Assembly (NCBI RefSeq): GCF_014650955.1
Contig: NZ_BMVY01000038.1
Coordinates: 1-64,000 of the forward strand
DNA: 64,000 nucleotides
Direction of reading: 5' to 3'
Source: Streptomyces tauricus
GTDB lineage: Bacteria; Actinomycetota; Actinomycetes; Streptomycetales; Streptomycetaceae
In this document: positions 8,036-15,959 of the stretch, piece after piece
Layout of the letters: the number at the start of each line of letters is the position of its first letter
Numbering within the stretch: position 1 is the first letter of the stretch
Notes under the pieces: generated by a model
Databases searched by the model: none
Seen by the model: only the letters and a program-made list of their open reading frames with translations
Told to the model about the DNA's origin: nothing
Translations under genes and position numbers: made by a program

Positions 8036-8560
8036 TCACCACGGGCTCTTGGAGGGGGACTTCGCGGACGGCGTCGGTGTCGCCGCCGGTTTCCCGGTCG
8101 GCGCCTCGGTGGGTGCCGACGAGTCCGCGGGCGGCTTGCTGGGGGCGGCCGCGGAGGGGCCGGTCGACGCGCCGGGGCTCACGGCCGGGGGCTTCTCACC
8201 CGCCTCGGTGGCCTCGGTGGGCCCGGTCGTCCTGCCGCCGTTCGACTCGCCGGTCTCCGGTGACGGCGGTGGGGTGGGTGAGGCCGGAGGGCTGCTCGTG
8301 GACGGCGGGGCGAGGGGGACCGTCGGGGTCACGGGCCGGTCGGGCGCGGCCAGGCGGACCGGCAGCGCGACGAGAGCCGTGACGGCGCACAGCAGGCCCG
8401 CCCCGGCCGCGGCACGGAGCAGCTTGCGGCGGGCCGCGCCGCGGCGGATCGCCTCGTACCGGCCGGGGGGCGGGCCGAGGTAGTCGGACGCGGGCCGCAG
8501 GATGACGGCGAGGGGGTCGTCGGGTTCGAAGTCCGGGCCGTCGTCAGAGTGTGTGATCAA
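8036..8560 (-). CDS. Single-span membrane protein next to ECF sigma factor
   Basis: 174 residues. A cytoplasmic N-terminus of about 50 residues (FEPDDPLAVILRPASDYL, then a basic RRGAARRK) precedes one membrane helix (about residues 50-70), followed by a roughly 100-residue Pro/Ser/Thr-rich outer tail with no folded domain. The start overlaps the sigma factor's end by 17 bp, which indicates co-translation. By position it may act as an anti-sigma factor or an anchor, but no zinc-binding anti-sigma (HxxxCxxC) motif is present. The low-complexity tail looks like a cell-wall spacer. Confidence 0.8.
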   Translation of the reverse strand: MITHSDDGPDFEPDDPLAVILRPASDYLGPPPGRYEAIRRGAARRKLLRAAAGAGLLCAVTALVALPVRLAAPDRPVTPTVPLAPPSTSSPPASPTPPPSPETGESNGGRTTGPTEATEAGEKPPAVSPGASTGPSAAAPSKPPADSSAPTEAPTGKPAATPTPSAKSPSKSPW

Positions 8561-9098
8561 CGCTTCTCCTCAGATGGGCGCGGAGCAGTTCGCGGGCCGC
8601 GTGGAGATCGGCCTTGACGGTTCCTTCCTTGCGCCCGGTCAGCACGGACACCTCCCGGATCGGCATGTCAGCGTAGTAGTGCAGCAGGATCGGGACGCGC
8701 AGCCGCTCCGGCAGCGACTGCACGAGCAGGCGCACCGAGGGGTCCGCCTGTTCGGTCTCGGGGCGGACGGCGGCCTCGGCCGTCGCACGGCGCACCGCCC
8801 TGCGTTCGCGCTCCAGTTTGCGCCAGTGGTCCCGGACGATATTGGCCGCGGTCACGTAGAGGAAGCCGCGGGGCTCGGCCACGGAGGTCCAGCGGGCCCA
8901 GAGCCGGGTGAACGCCTCCGAGGCGATCTCGTGGGCCGTCTCGTCGTCGTCGACCAGCCGGCGGCACCAGCCGGCCAGACGCGGGTAGAGCGCGGCGAAC
9001 AGCTCGGACGCTGCCTCCTCGCGGGACCGTTTCAACGCTCTCCTGGTCGTGACGACATGGGGTGGGGCTCGGGGGGCTTGTCGGACTTGTGGGCTCAC
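8544..9098 (-). CDS. ECF-type RNA polymerase sigma factor
   Basis: 184 residues from the GTG at 9098. Region 2 is visible as YPRLAGWCRRLVDDDETAHEIASEAFTRLWARW, and region 4 as LPERLRVPILLHYYADMPIREVSVLTGRKEGTVKADLHAARELLRAHL. The extracytoplasmic-function subfamily has just these two. A TTG at 9035, preceded by AGGAG, is a plausible alternative start that would drop about 21 weakly conserved residues. It is the first gene of a unit with the membrane protein at 8036-8560. Target promoters are not identifiable here. Confidence 0.93.
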   Translation of the reverse strand: MSPQVRQAPRAPPHVVTTRRALKRSREEAASELFAALYPRLAGWCRRLVDDDETAHEIASEAFTRLWARWTSVAEPRGFLYVTAANIVRDHWRKLERERRAVRRATAEAAVRPETEQADPSVRLLVQSLPERLRVPILLHYYADMPIREVSVLTGRKEGTVKADLHAARELLRAHLRRSVDHTL

Positions 9099-9166
9099 CC
9101 GGAAGGATCCCGGACCGACGGTTTACGGTTCCGTCGGCCCGGGCTCCGGCGTGCGGATAGGGCGGG

Positions 9167-9817
9167 TCAGGAGCTTCCTGGGCTGCTCGAACTCAGCTCC
9201 GCGAAGACGATCACGCTGTCGCGGTAGCCGTCGCCGCTGCGGGGGCCGCCGCACGTGATGAGCCGCAGCTCCGGCCGGCCCACGTCCCCGTACACGTCCT
9301 CCGTCGGGAACCGGGCCTGCGCGACCGTCCGTACGCCGCTGACGGTGAACTCCGCCGCCGTGCCGTTCTCCAGGCGCGCCTCGATCCGGTCGCCGCGCCG
9401 CAACCGCCTGAGGTCACGGAAGACGCCCTCCCCGTACGTGCCGACCGTGACATGGCCGAGGATCACCGACGGACCCACCTGGCCGGGCGTCGGCGAGTGG
9501 CGGTACCAGCCCGCCCGGTCGTCGGCCTCGACCGGCGGCACCTCCACGCTGCCGTCCGGGGCCAGCCCCAGCCGCATGACCGGGGTGTCGACCCCGATGG
9601 CCGGGATACGCAGCCCGACGGGCACCGAGCGGGCGAGGGCGCGCACGTTCTTCCCGGCCGGCCGCGAGGCCTCCCCGGCGGATCCCGGAGACGGTGACGC
9701 GCTCCCGCCGCGGTCGGCGTCCGACCCGCCGGCCTCGCCGCCCCCTCCCCCGCCGCAGCCCACGAGCAGGGTGGCCATCGCCGCGGTGACGAAGGCGCGC
9801 CTGGACGGCAGGGTCAC
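9167..9817 (-). CDS. Class F-type sortase (lipoprotein-like leader)
   Basis: 216 residues from GTG 9817, overlapping the preceding stop (GTGA). The leader ends in LLVGC, a possible lipobox, followed by a Gly/Ser spacer. The catalytic fold carries His in VILGHVTVG, Cys in RLITCGG and Arg in GYRDSVIVFA, the three sortase active-site residues. Length and the short motif spacing fit class F sortases of actinobacteria, which cleave a C-terminal sorting signal and attach the protein to the cell wall. Its likely client is the surface protein just upstream (9814-10191). Confidence 0.92.
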   Translation of the reverse strand: MTLPSRRAFVTAAMATLLVGCGGGGGGEAGGSDADRGGSASPSPGSAGEASRPAGKNVRALARSVPVGLRIPAIGVDTPVMRLGLAPDGSVEVPPVEADDRAGWYRHSPTPGQVGPSVILGHVTVGTYGEGVFRDLRRLRRGDRIEARLENGTAAEFTVSGVRTVAQARFPTEDVYGDVGRPELRLITCGGPRSGDGYRDSVIVFAELSSSSPGSS

Positions 9818-10191
9818 GCCCCGGTCGCCCGTCGGCGGCGTACGACATAGACGGCCGCGCCGCCCAGCGCGAACGCCGCGGCGGCGCCCGTGCCGATCAG
9901 GGCGCCCTCGCCACCGGAGTCCGACCCGGTCGTCACCTCACCGGTGTCGGGCGCACCGCTCGGTACGACGGAGACCTCGCTCTCGGCGGGCGCCTTGGTC
10001 GGGTCGCCCGGCGCGACGCTCGGTTCGGTGGTCGGGGCCTCGGTGCCGGTGGTGGGCTCGGTCGGTTCGGCGGTCGGCTTCACCGAGGCGGGGGCGGGGG
10101 TCGGGGACGTTCCGTCGGCGAACGCGGGCACCGTGCTCGCCAGCACGGCGGTGCACGCGAGTGCCAGGGCGCTGAGGACAGTTCGGCGCAT
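9814..10191 (-). CDS. Secreted Pro/Thr-rich protein, likely sortase substrate
   Basis: 125 residues from ATG 10191. Signal peptide MRRTVLSALALACTAVLAST with cleavage likely after VPAFA. The middle is a Pro/Thr/Glu spacer, and the end is a wall-sorting-like layout: SGAPDTG, then about 18 residues later a hydrophobic helix (LIGTGAAAAFALGGAAVYVV) and RRRRATGA. The APDTG is close to, but not, LPXTG or LAXTG, and it is further from the helix than usual. The overlap with the sortase gene supports a dedicated pair. No folded domain is seen between the signals. Confidence 0.85.
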   Translation of the reverse strand: MRRTVLSALALACTAVLASTVPAFADGTSPTPAPASVKPTAEPTEPTTGTEAPTTEPSVAPGDPTKAPAESEVSVVPSGAPDTGEVTTGSDSGGEGALIGTGAAAAFALGGAAVYVVRRRRATGA

Positions 10192-10363
10192 GGGGGCTCT
10201 CTCTCGTCGGTCCGTCCGCACGGTGGTACGGCGGACGGCTGGGTTACGGATGGCGAGCGGAGAGACGAGGCAGCGGCGGACCGGGTTGTAAAGAGAAGGC
10301 AAAGTCCTCGAACGGGTACGACGACACCGCCACCGCCCCCGTCGCCTGCCGCCTCCCCCTGGT

Positions 10364-10462
10364 ACCTGTCCGGTCGGTCACGGCGAGGACGCGGGGTGTG
10401 GCACGCACGTCTGTGCTCACAAGGCACCGCGGCTTTCCCGCGCCGTGACCGACCGGACAGGT
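10364..10462. promoter_or_regulatory. Perfect 22-bp inverted repeat between divergent genes
   Basis: Arms at 10364-10385 and 10441-10462 are exact reverse complements, separated by 55 bp. Each contains tgtccggtcggtcacgg or its complement. They lie between the sortase-substrate gene (minus strand) and the kinase gene (plus strand), in a 353-bp gene-free region. Two oppositely facing copies of one site near two divergent promoters is what a dual operator would look like. A long-range hairpin is the alternative. The rest of the gap shows no gene. Confidence 0.6.
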
Positions 10463-10544
10463 CCTAGGCTTGGCCGGCGTCCGGCGGGCCGGGTCGGGGG
10501 CGCCCCGGGGGCAGCGCGGCCGGACGGGGAGGAGCGGGACGCGC

Positions 10545-11702
10545 GTGATCCGGGTGCGGGCAGCAGGGGGCGACGAGGTACCGGTCCGGGGCCCCGTGAG
10601 AGCCGTACCGGCCGACGTGGTGCTCGTCGCCCTCGCGGCCGTGGACGTGGGGCTCCAGCTCGACCACTACACCCCGCTGGAGTCGGCCCTGTCGGCCGCC
10701 GCCTGTGCGGCGCTGGTGGTGCGGCGGCGCTTCCCCCTGGCGGTGTTCCTGCTGTCGCTGCCCGCCGCGCTGTTCTCGTCGGTCGTGGTGGTGCCCCTGG
10801 CCGCCCTCTACACCCTGGCCGAACGCGGCCGGGACCGGCGGTTGCTCGTCGTCTGCGCCATCGCGTCGGCGCTGGCGTCCGCGCTGCCGTGGCCGCTGTC
10901 GGAGTACACGGAGGACGACCGCTTCTGGACGTTCGTGGACTTCGTCTATCTGCTGGCGACGGCCGCCGCTCCGGTGTTCCTGGGCCAACTGGTGCAGGCC
11001 AGACGCGATGCCGCCGACCGGCTGGCCGAGGTGGAGGAGGCGCGCGAGCACGAGCGCCGGCTGCACGCCCAGGGCGTCCTGGCCCGCGAACGGGCCCAGC
11101 TGGCACGGGAGATGCACGATGTCGTCTCCCACCAGGTGAGCCTCATCGCCGTCCGGGCCGGGGCCCTCCAGGTCGGCGCGAAGGACACCGAGACACGCGA
11201 GGCGGCCCGCGCGATCCGCGGGCTCAGCGTGACCACCCTCGACGAACTGCGGCACATGGTCGCGCTGTTGCGTGCCTCCGGCGGCCGTACGGCCGAACCG
11301 GCGGCGCAGCCGACCCTGGCCGACCTGCGGCAGCTGATCGACACCAGCGGTATCGAGGTGACGCTGAAGGGCGAACTGCCGTCCGGCATCGGGGCACCGG
11401 CCGAGCGCGCGGTCTACCGGACCGTGCAGGAGGCCCTGACGAACGTGCGCAAGCACGCGCCCGGCGCCACCGCGACGGTGTGTCTGTGGCACGAGGGCGA
11501 CGCGCTGGGCGTGACGGTCGTCAACACCCCGCCGACCCGTCCCGTACTCGAACTGCCAGGCTCCCGCGTCGGGTTGATAGGGCTGGGCGAACGGGCAGAG
11601 AACCTCGCGGGCTCCTTCGAGGCCGGCCCCACGCCCGCCGGCGGCTACGGAGTACGCCTGCACCTGCCCTCACCGACCACCGACAGCGGTACGACCGGAT
11701 GA
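10545..11702 (+). CDS. NarL/DesK-type sensor histidine kinase, no adjacent regulator
   Basis: 385 residues from GTG 10545 (ribosome site GGGGAGGAG). About four or five N-terminal membrane helices (residues 22-150) lead into a HisKA_3 dimer domain with phospho-His at about residue 191 (AREMHDVVSHQVSLI). The HATPase domain has QEALTNVRKHA (N box) and GLIGLGERAENLAG. In this class the partner is normally a LuxR-type response regulator encoded next door, but here an aldo/keto reductase follows after 6 bp. The kinase is therefore an orphan by position. The 22-bp inverted repeat lies just upstream. Confidence 0.9.
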   Translation: MIRVRAAGGDEVPVRGPVRAVPADVVLVALAAVDVGLQLDHYTPLESALSAAACAALVVRRRFPLAVFLLSLPAALFSSVVVVPLAALYTLAERGRDRRLLVVCAIASALASALPWPLSEYTEDDRFWTFVDFVYLLATAAAPVFLGQLVQARRDAADRLAEVEEAREHERRLHAQGVLARERAQLAREMHDVVSHQVSLIAVRAGALQVGAKDTETREAARAIRGLSVTTLDELRHMVALLRASGGRTAEPAAQPTLADLRQLIDTSGIEVTLKGELPSGIGAPAERAVYRTVQEALTNVRKHAPGATATVCLWHEGDALGVTVVNTPPTRPVLELPGSRVGLIGLGERAENLAGSFEAGPTPAGGYGVRLHLPSPTTDSGTTG

Positions 11703-11708
11703 GAACGG

Positions 11709-12728
11709 ATGCATGAGAGCGGACATATGAGGGCGGACGACCTCGTCCCACTGGGCCGCACCGCCCTGCGCGTCAGCCGGCTCGGGCTGGGACTCGCCTC
11801 CCTCGGCGGACTGTTCGAGCCCGTCCCGGACGAGGACGCGGCCGACGTCCTCGCCACCGCCTGGGAGCTGGGCATACGGCTGTACGACACGGCCCCCGTG
11901 TACGGCTACGGCCGCTCGGAGACCCGTACCGGAGCCGCTCTCGGCGTACGGCCGCGGGACGCGTTCGTGCTGTGCACCAAGGTGGGGCGGATCATCGAAC
12001 CGGGTGGCCCCGACACCCAGCCGATCTGGGCGGACCCACCGCCGGGCGTCGGGCCGCGGCTCGACTACTCCTACGCCGGGGTGCTGCGCTCGGTCGAACA
12101 GAGCCTGGAGCGGCTGGGGCTCGACCGGATCGACGTCCTGCATGTGCACGACCCCGACGAGGACTTCCCCGCCGCGGTATCGGAGGCGTACCGCGCGCTG
12201 GCCGAACTGCGTGCCGCGGGGGTCGTCGGCGCCGTCTCGATCGGGGTCAACCACGCGCCGGTGGCGGCCCGTTTCCTGCGGGAGGCCGCGTCGCCGGGGC
12301 CCGACTGCGTGCTGCTGGCCGGGCGGTACACCCTGCTCGACCGTTCCGGGCTCGACGAGTTGCTGCCGCTGTGCGCGGAACGCGGGGTCGCCGTCCTGGC
12401 CGCGGGCGTCTACCAGTCCGGCCTGCTGGCGGATCCGCGCCCGGGGGCACCCCACGGATACACCTCCGTGCCCGCCGAACTGGCCGCGCGGATAAGGGCG
12501 TTGCGCAGGGTGTGCGCGGACTTCGACGTGCCGCCGCTCGCCGCCGCCGTGCAGTTCCCGCTCGGACACCCCGCGGTCACGAGCGTGGTCGTCGGTGCCC
12601 GGTCGGCCGACGAGGTCGCACAGAACGTGCGGCTCTTCGACCACCCCGTACCGGCGGACTTCTGGACCGCCCTCAGGACGACGGGCCTGCTCGACGAGGA
12701 AACCCCGAGCCCCGGCCCTCACCCCTGA
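11709..12728 (+). CDS. Aldo/keto reductase (aldose dehydrogenase-like)
   Basis: 339 residues from ATG 11709; ATG 11727 is an alternative with its own GAGAGCGG site. The AKR barrel motifs are present: LYDTAPVYGYGRSE with Asp60 and Tyr65, and LCTKVGR with Lys91. The overall pattern (LGLGLASLGGLF, ADPPPGVGPRLDYSY, a C-terminal VVGARSADEVAQNV) fits the D-threo-aldose/L-fucose 1-dehydrogenase branch, which oxidises sugars with NAD(P). It starts 6 bp after the sensor kinase stop, so the two are probably cotranscribed. That pairing is unusual and has no obvious reason. Confidence 0.9.
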   Translation: MHESGHMRADDLVPLGRTALRVSRLGLGLASLGGLFEPVPDEDAADVLATAWELGIRLYDTAPVYGYGRSETRTGAALGVRPRDAFVLCTKVGRIIEPGGPDTQPIWADPPPGVGPRLDYSYAGVLRSVEQSLERLGLDRIDVLHVHDPDEDFPAAVSEAYRALAELRAAGVVGAVSIGVNHAPVAARFLREAASPGPDCVLLAGRYTLLDRSGLDELLPLCAERGVAVLAAGVYQSGLLADPRPGAPHGYTSVPAELAARIRALRRVCADFDVPPLAAAVQFPLGHPAVTSVVVGARSADEVAQNVRLFDHPVPADFWTALRTTGLLDEETPSPGPHP

Positions 12729-12771
12729 AACTCCCGGTGAGCGACCGGACGGGGCCTCAGCGGACAGCGCC

Positions 12772-13632
12772 TCAGCGGCCGGACGGGTCCCCATCGACGA
12801 ACCCGGCGACGGTCGCCGCGAAGAAGTCCGGGTCGTCCACCCACGGGAAGTGTCCGGCACCCGGCTGGACCACCACCTCACCGCGGGGGAACAGCCCGGC
12901 GATCCCGTCGGCGACAAGCGGCAGCGGGCCGCCGTCCAGCTCCCCCGCGAGGACGAGCACGCGCGCGGGCAGCCCGGCGACGGCGGCCCGCACCCCGGCG
13001 GGATCGGCGAACGCCCCCGCGGACGCGTACACGTCCGCCGCCACCTCGTTGGTCTGCGCGGCCTCGGCCGCGGCGTGCGCCCGGGCGGCGGCGGTCCACC
13101 TCCCGTAGAAGAACGGGGTCGCGGCGTCGAAGTCGGCGTCGGTGGCGGACCCGTCCCAGATCCTCAGGTACGCCGCGTGGGCGCCCTCGAACCACGGCTC
13201 GCCCGCGCGCAGGGCCGCCGCCTCCCGCCGCTGCTCCGGGGTGAAGCCGACGCCGAGCGCACGGGCCCGCGCGGCGACGAGCGTGAGCGTGCGGACGCGC
13301 CGGGGATACCGGGCCGCGTACAGGATCGCGAGGTCACCGGCCGCCGAGTGCGCGAGCAGGTCGATCCGGTCGAGGCCGAGGTGTTCGCGCAGGGCCTCGA
13401 CGTCGTCGACCTGCCGGTCGCAGCGGTACGTCGCCGGGTCCGCGGGCACCTGGGACCCGCCGGTGCCCCGCAGATCGGGCAGCACCAGCCGCCGGTACGC
13501 CGACAGCCCGCCCAGGTCCCCGAGATAGGCCGACGCCCGCATCGCCCCACCCGGCAGACAGAGCAGCGGCTCACCCGCACCCTCCTCACGGTGGACGAGC
13601 CAAGTGCCGTCGGGAGCACGGAAGTGAGCCAT
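12772..13632 (-). CDS. Alpha/beta hydrolase
   Basis: 286 residues from ATG 13632; the larger upstream open frame is a shadow of the divergent GNAT gene. The fold is clear: oxyanion loop LCLPGG, strand LVLPDLRGTGGS, nucleophile Ser96 in LLAHSAAGDLAI, acid in LAGELDGG and His in GAGHFPWVDDPDFF. The pattern is like proline iminopeptidase or haloalkane dehalogenase relatives, but the nucleophile elbow is AHSAAG rather than GHSxGG. The substrate cannot be deduced. It is convergent with the aldo/keto reductase and divergent from the acetyltransferase gene. Confidence 0.9.
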   Translation of the reverse strand: MAHFRAPDGTWLVHREEGAGEPLLCLPGGAMRASAYLGDLGGLSAYRRLVLPDLRGTGGSQVPADPATYRCDRQVDDVEALREHLGLDRIDLLAHSAAGDLAILYAARYPRRVRTLTLVAARARALGVGFTPEQRREAAALRAGEPWFEGAHAAYLRIWDGSATDADFDAATPFFYGRWTAAARAHAAAEAAQTNEVAADVYASAGAFADPAGVRAAVAGLPARVLVLAGELDGGPLPLVADGIAGLFPRGEVVVQPGAGHFPWVDDPDFFAATVAGFVDGDPSGR

Positions 13633-13725
13633 GCCCTCATCCTCGTCGCACCCCCGCACGAGGGACAACGCGTCAACGGCGTTTACCCGGTTGACGACCC
13701 GCCCGCCCCACGATTGCCTGCTGCG

Positions 13726-14187
13726 ATGACTGATCTCCGTATCGAGCGGGTCCGTGACGACGGGACGGCGTCCAAGGGGCTCCTGGAGGACTGGCGGCAC
13801 GTCCACAACGTGATCGTGCCGCCGGCCGCGCTGTCCCTGGACGAGGTCCGCGACCGGGCCGGGCGGTACCACCTGGAGGTGGCGTACCTCGACGACGTGC
13901 TGGTCGGCTGCACGACGGTACGGCCGCCGCAGAACGGGCGGGCGACGGCCACCGTGATCGTTCGCGTGCTCCCCGGCCACCGCCGACGGGGGTTCGGCGG
14001 GCGGCTCCACGAGCGGGGCCTGGCGCTGGCCCGCGCGCTCAGCGCCACGACGTTCGAGACCGTCGTGCTGGCCACCAACGAGGAGGGACTGCGGTTCGCG
14101 CAAGCGCACGGCTACGCCGAGTCCGACCGCTACACCCTGCCGGGCGAAAGCACCCTCTGGATCGACCTGAGGTCAGACAAGGGCTGA
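13726..14187 (+). CDS. GNAT family N-acetyltransferase
   Basis: 153 residues from ATG 13726. The acetyl-CoA loop is VRVLPGHRRRGFGGRLHERGLALA (about residues 81-104; R/Q-x-x-G-x-G/A form), followed by NEEGLRFAQAHGYAESDR, which is the typical beta-bulge and C-terminal strand of a single-domain GNAT. The substrate is unknown. It is divergent from the hydrolase. The 3' end is followed by an array of the dispersed repeat. Confidence 0.9.
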   Translation: MTDLRIERVRDDGTASKGLLEDWRHVHNVIVPPAALSLDEVRDRAGRYHLEVAYLDDVLVGCTTVRPPQNGRATATVIVRVLPGHRRRGFGGRLHERGLALARALSATTFETVVLATNEEGLRFAQAHGYAESDRYTLPGESTLWIDLRSDKG

Positions 14188-14223
14188 GCGCACAGTTCCA
14201 AGGGGCTGCACCCCGCCCCACCC

Positions 14224-14324
14224 AGGGGCGCGGGGAACGGCGCAATCTTTTACGCCTCAGGGGCGCGGGGAACGGCGCAATCTTTTGGTCTTTGGCCTTC
14301 AGGGGCGCGGGGAACGGCGCAGGG
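14224..14324. repeat. Three direct copies of the dispersed GC-rich repeat
   Basis: Copies of ggggcgcggggaacggcgca begin near 14225, 14260 and 14302; the first two are followed by atctttt. They lie between the GNAT stop and the deaminase start, so here the array sits upstream of a gene on the same strand as well as downstream of one. Confidence 0.85.
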
Positions 14325-14360
14325 GACTGACCCGGGGGCCGACCGGGGAGAGTGGACCCC

Positions 14361-14828
14361 ATGAGCGACCACGTGCGCATCGACAGAACGCGCGACCGCG
14401 AACGGCTCGCGACCGCCGTCGAGGAGGCCAGAGCCGGCCTGGCGGAGGGCGGCATCCCCATCGGCGCCGCCCTGTACGCGCCGGACGGCACCCCGCTCGG
14501 CCGGGGCCGCAACCGCCGCGTCCAGGACGGCGACCCGTCCACGCACGCCGAGACGGCCGCCTTCCGCAACGCGGGACGGCAGCGCTCCTACCGCGGTACG
14601 ACGATGGTGACCACACTCTCCCCGTGCTGGTACTGCAGCGGCCTGGTCCGGCAGTTCGGGATCTCCCGGGTGGTCATCGGGGAGGCCCGGACCTTCCACG
14701 GCGGACACGACTGGCTGGCCGAGCACGGCGTGGAGATCGTGCTCCTGGACGACGCTGAGTGCGTCGCCATGATGCGCGACTTCATCGAGAAGAACCCCGC
14801 ACTGTGGAATGAGGACATCGGTGAGTGA
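14361..14828 (+). CDS. Cytidine/cytosine deaminase-like zinc hydrolase
   Basis: 155 residues from ATG 14361 (GGGGAGAG site). Zinc-site motifs are HAE in DPSTHAETAAF and PCWYC in TLSPCWYCSGLV; the latter resembles fungal-type cytosine deaminase and related nucleobase deaminases. It catalyses hydrolytic deamination of a base or base-like compound in the cytoplasm. Its end overlaps the start of a 2OG-Fe(II) oxygenase by eight bases, so the two work as a coupled pair, perhaps in nucleobase or small-molecule catabolism. The exact substrate is unclear. Confidence 0.9.
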   Translation: MSDHVRIDRTRDRERLATAVEEARAGLAEGGIPIGAALYAPDGTPLGRGRNRRVQDGDPSTHAETAAFRNAGRQRSYRGTTMVTTLSPCWYCSGLVRQFGISRVVIGEARTFHGGHDWLAEHGVEIVLLDDAECVAMMRDFIEKNPALWNEDIGE

Positions 14829-15804
14829 CACCGCCCCCCGCACCGGCCCCCGCGTGCCGACCGTCGATCTCGGGCCGTGGCTGTCCGGCGACCCCGAAGC
14901 CCGTGCCCGGACCGCCCGCACGGTCGACAGCGCGCTCCAGAGCGCCGGCTTCCTGCTGGTGACCGGTCACGGCGTCGACCCGGACCTGCGGGTACGCGTC
15001 CGCGAGGCGGCCCGCGCCTTCTTCGTACTGCCCGCCGAGGCCAAGGAGCCGTACGCGGTGAAGGTCGGCGGCCGGGGCTGGCTCGGCCCGGGTGCCGAGG
15101 CCAACGGCTACGCGGAGGGCACACCGACCCCGCCCGACCTGAAGGAATCCCTGAGCTTCGCGACGCACGAGCCCTTCGACGACCCGAGAATCAACGCGGA
15201 GTGGTGCGCGCCGAACGTCTGGCCGGCCGAGGCCCCCGGGCTCCGGGCCCTGTGCGAGGAGTACCTGGCCCGGATGGGCGAACTGGAGAACCATCTGCTC
15301 GCCCTGCTCGGCGAGGCACTGGGCGTGGAGCCCGACTTCTTCACCCGGCACATGGACCACCCGACCTACGGCTTCAACATCAACTGGTACCCGGGCAGGG
15401 AGGTCGTCGGCGAGCCCGAGGAGGGGCAGTTCCGCATCGGGCCGCACACCGACTTCGGCACGGTCACCATCCTCGACCGGCAGGCGGGCAAGGGCGGACT
15501 GCAGGTCTGGACGGACGCCGGCGGCTGGGAGGACGCGCCCTTCGACCCGGCGGCGCTCACCGTCAACATCGGTGACCTGATGGCCCGCTGGACCGGCGAC
15601 CGCTGGCGCTCGGGCCGCCACCGCGTCCTGCCCCCGCCGGCCGACGAGCCCACCGAGGAGCTGATGTCCCTCGTCTACTTCGGTGAGTGCACCCCGGGAA
15701 CCCGCGTCGAGTCGGTTCCGGCCCCGGTCGGCCGGGTGGCGTACGAACCCGTCGACTCCCATGTGTACCTGCGGTCGAAACTCGACTCGATCACCGTGAA
15801 CTGA
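14821..15804 (+). CDS. 2-oxoglutarate/Fe(II)-dependent dioxygenase (isopenicillin N synthase-like)
   Basis: 327 residues from GTG 14821, with GAGGAC seven bases upstream; an ATG at 14809 is less favoured. An N-terminal DIOX_N domain (VPTVDLGPWLSGDPEARART, GFLLVTGHGV) is followed by the double-stranded beta-helix with Fe ligands His and Asp in IGPHTDFGTVTIL and His in SGRHRVLPPP, and a 2OG-binding Arg nearby. The family hydroxylates or oxidises small molecules. Substrate is unknown, but coupling to a nucleobase deaminase suggests a purine, pyrimidine or derived metabolite. Confidence 0.92.
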   Translation: MSDTAPRTGPRVPTVDLGPWLSGDPEARARTARTVDSALQSAGFLLVTGHGVDPDLRVRVREAARAFFVLPAEAKEPYAVKVGGRGWLGPGAEANGYAEGTPTPPDLKESLSFATHEPFDDPRINAEWCAPNVWPAEAPGLRALCEEYLARMGELENHLLALLGEALGVEPDFFTRHMDHPTYGFNINWYPGREVVGEPEEGQFRIGPHTDFGTVTILDRQAGKGGLQVWTDAGGWEDAPFDPAALTVNIGDLMARWTGDRWRSGRHRVLPPPADEPTEELMSLVYFGECTPGTRVESVPAPVGRVAYEPVDSHVYLRSKLDSITVN

Positions 15805-15959
15805 ACCGGGCCCGGTCGGACCCCGTCGGCGGCGCCGACATTTCCGTAAGCCCGCGGACATCATCCGGTCCACTCCGAAGCAACGCCCCCTGGCCGTCCC
15901 ACGGTTGATACACCTCACCTCTACGAGAACCGGACCCACGGGTCCCAGGGGGAGATGCG

